Below the pieces are notes generated by a model. It searched no databases. It was not told the DNA's origin and saw only the letters and a program-made list of their open reading frames with translations. Positions 25,242-30,157 of a stretch of DNA of 30,157 nt are shown in pieces. This stretch comes from CACKLF01 sp002725175 (GTDB lineage: Bacteria > Pseudomonadota > Alphaproteobacteria > Rhodobacterales > Rhodobacteraceae), in NCBI GenBank assembly GCA_002725175.2, contig PBQX02000032.1:1-30157 (forward strand), in the 5' to 3' direction. The number at the start of each line of letters is the position of its first letter. Positions within the stretch are counted from its first letter, which is position 1. The position numbers and the translations under genes were made by a program.

Positions 25242-26045
25242 TTGGTAAAAAGAGATAAAAGTAGATCAATTATTTCAGTTAGTGGGGAAGGTGCATGGGG
25301 ATTTCTTCAGGGCTTAATTACTAATGACCTTGCCAAAGAATTAAATAAACTATCTTACGCTGCGCTGCTTTCACCTCAAGGAAAGTTCCTTTTTGATTTT
25401 TTTATTTTTGCGCCAGTTGATAATGTTTTTCTTGTTGATGTAGACAGCTCGATCACAGCTGACTTTTTAACAAGGTTATCCATGTATAAGTTAAGAATGA
25501 AATTGGATATAGCCGAAACAGATTTCTTTGTTGTAATGTCAAAAAATTATTTTGATAATGAACATTCTTTCCCTGACCCAAGAAATAAAAAACTAGGCTT
25601 CCGAAATTATTCATTGGGTGCAAAATTTTCTGAATTTGAGGAAAGTAAAAAGTTAGGGTGGGTTAAAAATGAATATGAGATGATTAGAATAAAAAATTGC
25701 ATTCCTGATTTTGGTAAAGAGTTAATTTCTAATGAGACATATATTCTTGAGGCAGGATTTGAAAGAATAGCTGGGGTTAGTTTTACTAAGGGATGTTTTA
25801 TAGGTCAGGAGGTAACAGCTAGAATGAAGCATAAAACAACGCTTAGGAAAGGTTTAGTAACTGTTTACTTTGATAAAGAAAAGTTGTCCAAGAAACTTGA
25901 ATATGGGGCAAGTATTTTTTCAGATGGTAGAGAAATAGGGCAAGTATTAAGTTTTTTAGATAATTATGCTATAGCATACGTTAAGTTTGACAAAATTAAG
26001 AATGATATGAGTTGCAACGGTGGTATCTTAAAAATATTAGATTAA
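25242..26045 (+). CDS. ygfZ: Folate-binding protein YgfZ (GcvT-like, iron-sulfur cluster maintenance)
   Basis: A 267-residue protein of the GcvT-like folate-binding family that helps repair or assemble certain iron-sulfur enzymes. The diagnostic YgfZ motif K-G-C-[FY]-x-G-Q-E is present as KGCFIGQE (183-190), and the N-terminus has GAWGFLQGLITND, typical of the family. Start: TTG at 25242 behind AGGA. There is no ATG before codon 81, and the family N-terminus needs this upstream start. Its stop overlaps the stop of the convergent suhB gene by four bases (shared TTAA). Shorter than E. coli YgfZ (326 residues), similar to alphaproteobacterial forms. Confidence 0.9.
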   Translation: MVKRDKSRSIISVSGEGAWGFLQGLITNDLAKELNKLSYAALLSPQGKFLFDFFIFAPVDNVFLVDVDSSITADFLTRLSMYKLRMKLDIAETDFFVVMSKNYFDNEHSFPDPRNKKLGFRNYSLGAKFSEFEESKKLGWVKNEYEMIRIKNCIPDFGKELISNETYILEAGFERIAGVSFTKGCFIGQEVTARMKHKTTLRKGLVTVYFDKEKLSKKLEYGASIFSDGREIGQVLSFLDNYAIAYVKFDKIKNDMSCNGGILKILD

Positions 26046-26833
26046 GTCGCAGAGATAATACTACTAAACTTTTTATAAATTTCAGTATTTGAAGCAATTA
26101 TATTTCCAGTTTCAATAGGACTCTTATCGTCTCCGATACTGCTAATAAAGCCACCTGCTTCCTTAACTATAAGTATTCCAGCAGCTATATCCCAAGGGTT
26201 TAAGTTTCTCTCCCAGAAGGCATCAAACCTCCCAGCAGAAACATATGCAAGATCTAAAGCGGCAGAACCATTTCTTCTTATGCCAGAGCACATTGGCATA
26301 AGTTTTTCTATTTCCTGTAATGTTAGGTCAAGATGAGGTTTTTCTCCAAAAGGTATGCCAGTTGAAAAAAGCATTTCTGGCAAATTTTTTCTATTTGAAA
26401 CTCTAAGCCGCCTATCATTCAGCCACGCACCAACTCCTTTTTCAGCTACAAACAGTTCGTCCCTTAAAGGATCATAAATAACAGCAGAAATAATTTCAGA
26501 TTTAAATTCCAGAGCTATTGAAATTGACCAATGAGGAATTCCGTGTATGTAATTTGTGGTTCCATCAAGAGGATCAACAATCCAGCGTCTAGTGGGGTCC
26601 TTTCCTATCTTGGATAAGCTTTCCTCACCTAACCAGCCATAATGTGGTCTAGATTCTGTTAATTCAGAATATATAATTTCCTCGGCTTTAAGGTCAGCTT
26701 TTGTCACAAAATCACCAAGAGATTTGGCGGTAACCTGAAGGTTTTCAACTTCTCCAAAATCTCTAATCAATCCTCTAGAAGCTTGTCTGGCTGCTTTAAT
26801 CATTAAATTAAGATTGGCACTTGCTTTAAACAA
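26042..26833 (-). CDS. suhB: Inositol monophosphatase family protein (SuhB-like)
   Basis: A 263-residue magnesium-dependent phosphatase. Metal-binding motifs are GEES (69-72), VDPLDGTTN (86-94) and the C-terminal WDIAAG (214-219), all intact. It would hydrolyse inositol phosphate or related sugar phosphates; SuhB also acts with the transcription apparatus in some bacteria. The start is a TTG at 26833 with GGGAG eight bases upstream; the protein then aligns with the alphaproteobacterial N-terminus (AARQASRGLIRDFGEVENLQV). An internal ATG ten codons later would cut into that conserved part. It follows efp by 38 bases on the same strand, a pairing common in Alphaproteobacteria. Confidence 0.92.
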   Translation of the reverse strand: MFKASANLNLMIKAARQASRGLIRDFGEVENLQVTAKSLGDFVTKADLKAEEIIYSELTESRPHYGWLGEESLSKIGKDPTRRWIVDPLDGTTNYIHGIPHWSISIALEFKSEIISAVIYDPLRDELFVAEKGVGAWLNDRRLRVSNRKNLPEMLFSTGIPFGEKPHLDLTLQEIEKLMPMCSGIRRNGSAALDLAYVSAGRFDAFWERNLNPWDIAAGILIVKEAGGFISSIGDDKSPIETGNIIASNTEIYKKFSSIISAT

Positions 26834-26871
26834 ATCAATGCTCCCAAAAAGTATAATAATATTTTGTTGAG

Positions 26872-27435
26872 CTAGCCACGCTCAACGTATTCAAAATTTT
26901 CGGTTGAAATAATCACTTCTTCCTCAATGTTCACAAAAGGCGGTACCATGACTCTAATTCCGTTTTCAAGAACAGCAGGCTTGAAACTGCTGGCAGCAGT
27001 TTGACCTTTTACCGCAGGCTCAGTTTCTTTAATAAAACACCTTACTTTTTCTGGGAGACTAACATTTAATGCCTCTTCCTCATAATACTCAATCTTAACC
27101 GTCATTCCATCCTGTAAGAAAGGCCGTCTTTCTCCTAAAATTTCTGTTGGAAGTTCTATTTGCTCATATGTCTCAAGGTCCATAAAAATAAGCGCGTTTC
27201 CCGCTTCATAGAGAAACTGTTGTTCCTTTTGCTCTAATCTTACGCGCTCAATTTTATCTGCCGATCTAAATCTTTCATTTAACTTGGAGTTGTTGCGAAG
27301 GTTTCTTAGCTCTACCTGAGCAAAGGCCCCACCTTTTCCTGGCTTAACATGTTGAATTTTCATACATTGCCACAACCCACCGTTGTGATTTATTATATTA
27401 CCTATTCTAATTTCATTTCCGTTAATCTTCGGCAT
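26872..27435 (-). CDS. efp: Translation elongation factor P
   Basis: A 187-residue EF-P, which binds ribosomes stalled at polyproline and promotes peptide bond formation. Three beta domains are recognisable: KOW-like domain I with KPGKGGAF, where Lys34 is the usual modification site, domain II with FLYEAGNALIFMD, and domain III ending in VIISTENFEYVERG. An upstream ATG at 27465 would add ten residues not seen in the family, so the ATG at 27435 is chosen. The lysine-type tip suggests EpmA/EpmB-style modification, but those genes are not in the window. It sits between the SpuC-like aminotransferase and suhB, all on the minus strand. Confidence 0.95.
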   Translation of the reverse strand: MPKINGNEIRIGNIINHNGGLWQCMKIQHVKPGKGGAFAQVELRNLRNNSKLNERFRSADKIERVRLEQKEQQFLYEAGNALIFMDLETYEQIELPTEILGERRPFLQDGMTVKIEYYEEEALNVSLPEKVRCFIKETEPAVKGQTAASSFKPAVLENGIRVMVPPFVNIEEEVIISTENFEYVERG

Positions 27436-27516
27436 TTGGCTATCTCTTAATTGCTCATCAAACATTCAGTCTTAAACAGTTTTAATCGTAATAAGTCAAC
27501 TGGCGAAGTTTGTATC

Positions 27517-28911
27517 TTATGACCAGAGACCTTCTTGTTTAAGTTGTTTCATCGAAAGATCGAGACATTTCCAAGCTAATGATACCAGTTCGTCTATTTC
27601 TGATTCATTGATAATCAGTGGAGGAGAGATTATCATTCTATCATAAACATGACGCATAATTAGCCCATTTTCAAAGCATATTTCCCTGGTTCTAAGGCCA
27701 GCAGTTCCTGGGGGTGCACGAAATGGAGTTTTGTTATTTTTATCTGGAGACAATTCAATAGCCCCCATCATTCCTTGAATTCTCGCCTCTCCAACCATTG
27801 GATGCTCTGCTAGTTCTTCCCATTTACTTTTAATATAGCTCGATGAGTTTTTTTCTACATTTTCTATGATTTTTTCCTCTTTTAGAATTCTTAAATTCTC
27901 TAGAGCAACCGCTGCTGCTACCGGGTGGCCTGAATAGGTATATCCGTGAGAAAACTCACCTCCTAAATCATCAAAAACATTTGAAACTTTTTCTGAAATT
28001 GCGCTTCCACCTATTGGCTGGTAACCTGAAGACAGCCCTTTTGCTATAGTCATAATATCAGGGGCTATATCATAAGTATCACACCCAAACCATTTTCCTG
28101 TCCTGCCAAATGCACATATAACTTCATCCACTATTAAAAGTATTTCGTATTTGTTACATATTCTTTTAATTTCAGGCCAATATGTTTTAGGTGGTATAAT
28201 AACCCCTCCTGCACCCTGAATCGGTTCGGCAATAAAGGCTGCAACTTTTTCTTCTCCAATTTCGTTAATTTTTTCTTCTAGCTCTCTTGCTCTAGCTAAT
28301 CCAAAATCTTCTGATGAGCAGTCTCTTCCCTCTCCATACCAGTAAGGTTGATTTATATGGCAAATGTCAGGTATTGGTAAGCAGCCTTGAGCATGCATAG
28401 CTTGCATTCCTCCAAGGCTTGCAGAACCTACAGATGATCCATGATAGGAGTTTTTTCTTGATATGATGGTTGTCTTATTTGGTTTTCCCAAGCTTTGCCA
28501 ATAATGCCTTACAAGCCTTATATTGGTATCATTTGCTTCTGAACCAGAGCTAGAAAAAAATATCTTTTTCATGTTTCCAGGCAAAAGCTTGGCTAAAGTT
28601 TCGGCAAGTTCAATTACCGGAGGATGACTGGTCTGAAAGAATGTATTGTAATAGGGCAGTTCTTTCATTTGCCTATATGCTGCTTCAGCTAATTCTTTTC
28701 TTCCGTAGCCAATATTTACACACCAAAGTCCCGCCATGGCATCAAGGTATCTTTTTCCCTCACTATCGTTTAGGTAAACCCCTTCAGCTCTGGTGATTAT
28801 ACGGGCGCCAGGATCTTTTAAGTCTGACGTGGCAGTAAAGGGGTGAAAGTGATGTTTAAAGTCGATGTCTTGAAGTTCTTCTGTAGACTTTGGATTACTT
28901 ATATAGCTCAT
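27517..28911 (-). CDS. Class III aminotransferase, SpuC-like (putrescine-pyruvate aminotransferase type)
   Basis: A 464-residue fold-type I omega-aminotransferase. Motifs are DAMAGLWCVNIGYGR (57-71), SGSEANDT (122-129), NSYHGSS (154-160), VAAFIAEPIQGAGG (223-236), VDEVICAFGRTG (261-272, Asp262) and AKGLSSGYQPIGG with PLP Lys291. The wording along the whole length, including INQPYWYGEG and EFSHGYTYSGHPVAAAVALENLRIL, closely resembles Pseudomonas SpuC, which deaminates putrescine and other polyamines with pyruvate. Related enzymes use taurine or beta-alanine, so substrate is probable, not proven. The ATG at 28911 is preceded by GAGG; an in-frame TTG at 28923 is less likely. A 74-base gap separates it from the small membrane protein genes upstream, and efp follows after 81 bases. 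Confidence 0.85.
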   Translation of the reverse strand: MSYISNPKSTEELQDIDFKHHFHPFTATSDLKDPGARIITRAEGVYLNDSEGKRYLDAMAGLWCVNIGYGRKELAEAAYRQMKELPYYNTFFQTSHPPVIELAETLAKLLPGNMKKIFFSSSGSEANDTNIRLVRHYWQSLGKPNKTTIISRKNSYHGSSVGSASLGGMQAMHAQGCLPIPDICHINQPYWYGEGRDCSSEDFGLARARELEEKINEIGEEKVAAFIAEPIQGAGGVIIPPKTYWPEIKRICNKYEILLIVDEVICAFGRTGKWFGCDTYDIAPDIMTIAKGLSSGYQPIGGSAISEKVSNVFDDLGGEFSHGYTYSGHPVAAAVALENLRILKEEKIIENVEKNSSSYIKSKWEELAEHPMVGEARIQGMMGAIELSPDKNNKTPFRAPPGTAGLRTREICFENGLIMRHVYDRMIISPPLIINESEIDELVSLAWKCLDLSMKQLKQEGLWS

Positions 28912-28985
28912 TTTTTTCCTCAATTAATAGAATTATTCAACTGTATCCTATCAATGAAGAAAACAAAATATATTTTAGCTTTATG

Positions 28986-29228
28986 CTATTTAGATCTTTG
29001 TCTGAGGTAAAAATATACGAAAAACACTATCGTTACACCAATAATGCTTTCTGCTCCAACCTCTCTGAGTAAATAAATAGAGTTTTCGGTTATTGACGTT
29101 ACGAAAACACCGGATGACTCTCCCAGGAGAAGGAAAAGAAGAACACTAAAGATTATTAGAGCTAAAGACAGCTCTGAAACAATCCATATTATGGAAGTTA
29201 AATTTCTTAAGCGTTCAAATATTTTCAC
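28986..29228 (-). CDS. Small hypothetical membrane protein (second of a tandem pair)
   Basis: An 80-residue protein not recognised as a known family. It has a charged N-terminus (KIFERLR), a hydrophobic helix at about 15-38, a short linker with GVFVTSITENSIYLL, a second helix at about 58-74, and a basic tail (LRQRSK). The start is a GTG at 29228 with AGGAG eight bases upstream. It lies 26 bases after a 73-residue neighbour with the same layout. The two can be aligned over their second halves (GVFVTSITENSI...IIGVTIVFFVYFYLR against GGVVSNITGLVS...LISLGVILYLFR), which suggests an old tandem duplication. Function unknown. Confidence 0.72.
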   Translation of the reverse strand: MKIFERLRNLTSIIWIVSELSLALIIFSVLLFLLLGESSGVFVTSITENSIYLLREVGAESIIGVTIVFFVYFYLRQRSK

Positions 29229-29254
29229 AAATTTTCTCCTGGAAGAGTGAAGAT

Positions 29255-29476
29255 TTAATTTCCTCTAAACAGGTATAGTATTACGCCCAGAGAAATTAGG
29301 CCAGCAAGGCCAGAATTTCCAAGTTGGCTTACGAGACCAGTGATATTGCTAACCACTCCGCCAAAGAAAGCCATATTTCCTGAGCCTACAAGTAAGCTAG
29401 CTACTACAGCCAACGCCAACAGTGAAATCACTAGTGCTGTTAGGCTCTCTACCTGACTAATAAGATTTTTAATCAT
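29255..29476 (-). CDS. Small hypothetical membrane protein (first of a tandem pair)
   Basis: A 73-residue protein, almost all hydrophobic, with two likely membrane helices (about 13-31 and 55-70) around a Gly/Asn/Ser-rich linker (GSGNMAFFGGVVSNITGLVSQLGNSG). It ends in LYLFRGN. I do not recognise the family. The ATG at 29476 has a canonical GGAGGT six bases upstream, the best ribosome site in this part of the window, and a hairpin lies just before it in the leader. It is followed by a similar small gene after 26 bases. The strong initiation signals suggest high expression. A structural membrane peptide, a regulator of another membrane protein or a holin-like peptide are all possible; nothing decides among them. 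Confidence 0.75.
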   Translation of the reverse strand: MIKNLISQVESLTALVISLLALAVVASLLVGSGNMAFFGGVVSNITGLVSQLGNSGLAGLISLGVILYLFRGN

Positions 29477-29736
29477 CTTTTACCTCCAAATTTAATTAGG
29501 TTCTTTTGAAATAAAAGAACTGAGCATACTCAATAGGCAAAAAACCGCTTAGTCAACTAAATATTGATAAAATAACAAAATATAGGTGTTTTTTTAACAA
29601 AAATCACCATATGTCATACCAAATTACTTAAAAATTAATTATTTTCTTTAGGAATATTCAAAATTTAGGGCAAAAGTACACAAAATGTATTTTTTATTAG
29701 TTGCGCTCGTTTAAGGCCTTTAATCAAACTGCTGAT
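29477..29736. promoter_or_regulatory. Longest intergenic gap; leader and promoter region of the small membrane protein pair
   Basis: 260 very AT-rich bases lie between the MFS fragment and the small membrane protein genes, both on the minus strand. It should hold the promoter for the pair. On the minus strand a TTGACT (29557-29552) could be a -35 box, but the candidate -10 boxes behind it are poor. A leader hairpin at 29500-29520 is listed separately. A palindromic AAGGCCTT sits near 29714. I see no open frame with coding character and no known RNA. Confidence 0.35.
29500..29520 (-). promoter_or_regulatory. 5'-leader hairpin upstream of the small membrane protein gene
   Basis: GTTCTTTT (29500-29507) and AAAAGAAC (29513-29520) form a perfect 8-base-pair stem with a 5-base loop. 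It ends 23 bases before the ATG and just ahead of GGAGGT in the minus-strand transcript. It has no T run on the downstream side, so it looks like an mRNA-stabilising leader or regulatory stem rather than a terminator. On the opposite strand it would also be unremarkable as a terminator. Confidence 0.45.
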
Positions 29737-30157
29737 TTAACTTTTTAGCTTTGGAAGGATTAGAAAGGCACAAAGTATCCAAATAATTGGAAGTGCAAAG
29801 ATGCATATTGTTAATCCATAAAGTTCTCCAATAAATCCAATAATTGGAGGGCCAAATATAAAACCAACAAAAGAAAGTAGAGTGACGTCTCCAATTGCTT
29901 CTTCTTTATTGGCTACATCTAATCTACCGGTAATTTGGAGAATTACTGGATGAAAGTTAGCTGTTAGAAAACCAAATATTCCAAAAGCAATGCCAATAAA
30001 TAACAAATTCTCAATTATGAGAGAAACAAGTAATACTAGACAGCCAGCTATCATTGCATGGAATACAACCTTTTTTTCTCCGAAAAATTCTAGCAATTTA
30101 GAGCCTAAAAGTAAGGCAAGTAACTCGGTGCTTGAAAAGAAGTATATCACTATACCT
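29737..30157 (-). CDS. MFS transporter, C-terminal fragment (runs off the right edge)
   Basis: The last 139 or so residues of a membrane carrier whose beginning lies beyond the window; the frame is open to the edge, so the GTG at 30150 is not a real start. Four to five hydrophobic segments are visible, with a short basic loop (GEKK) between the first two and an amphipathic NKEEAIGD loop before the last pair. The helix layout and PPIIGFIGELYGL ending fit the second half of an MFS protein. It is unlike the MFS protein at 8132-9358 in wording. Substrate unknown. Confidence 0.65.
   Translation of the reverse strand, partial: GIVIYFFSSTELLALLLGSKLLEFFGEKKVVFHAMIAGCLVLLVSLIIENLLFIGIAFGIFGFLTANFHPVILQITGRLDVANKEEAIGDVTLLSFVGFIFGPPIIGFIGELYGLTICIFALPIIWILCAFLILPKLKS

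Noticed and set aside
27436..27465. Longer EF-P start at the ATG at 27465
   Set aside because: It would add ten residues not found in EF-P, and no ribosome site precedes it; the start at 27435 puts the modified lysine at position 34.
28890..29072. 60-codon plus-strand open frame
   Set aside because: It is antisense to two minus-strand genes, without a ribosome site or recognisable features.
1..30157. CRISPR array, insertion sequence, prophage or toxin-antitoxin system
   Set aside because: I found no spaced direct repeats, terminal inverted repeats, transposase, integrase or phage genes on either strand.

Overview
The window reads as a piece of a low-GC alphaproteobacterial chromosome, most likely from a free-living marine lineage. 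Support comes from gene order typical of Alphaproteobacteria: an isoaspartate-methyltransferase-like gene, tolC, a PopZ-type gene and valS in a row, and suhB next to efp. The AT-rich bases, short intergenic gaps, frequent GTG/TTG starts and scattered single Ns (which look like masked polymorphic sites in a population or metagenome consensus) also fit. I cannot fix the clade from sequence alone; SAR116-like or AEGEAN-169-like relatives are guesses. I see no phage, insertion sequence, CRISPR array or integrase.

Left part (1-7162, minus strand): one gene series running leftwards. In transcription order it holds a class I/II aminotransferase (AruH-like), a thiamine-diphosphate decarboxylase (AruI-like, 2-ketoarginine decarboxylase type), a CocE/NonD-type serine hydrolase that overlaps the decarboxylase, and the two permeases and first ATPase of a Dpp/Opp peptide ABC transporter. 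The ATPase runs off the edge. Divergent from it at 7351 is a dimethylarginine dimethylaminohydrolase (DDAH).

Centre-left (8132-13773): an MFS carrier, an amino-acid ABC permease with an unusually long N-terminal extension, and a family-3 binding protein with basic-amino-acid-like contact residues, all on the minus strand. A hairpin lies between binding protein and permease. Divergent from them are a class II histone-deacetylase-like amidohydrolase and an AhpD-like peroxidase-related protein. With the SpuC-like aminotransferase near 28 kb, this suggests a cell that scavenges arginine, methylarginine, guanidino compounds, polyamines and peptides. The parts are recognisable; their joint role is inference.

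Centre-right (13846-26045): an SDR oxidoreductase directly behind a tRNA-Cys gene, then the envelope/housekeeping block pcm-like, tolC, popZ-like, valS and a HisC-like aminotransferase, converging on a serine-glyoxylate-type aminotransferase. A plus-strand run of tyrosine-phosphatase-like protein, ABC exporter and ygfZ follows, each with a probable TTG start.

Right part (26042-30157, minus strand): suhB, efp, the SpuC-like aminotransferase, two tandem, apparently related tiny membrane proteins with a 5'-leader hairpin and strong ribosome-binding sites, and the C-terminal part of another MFS protein. No stretch longer than 300 bases lacks a gene; the longest gap is 260 bases (29477-29736).
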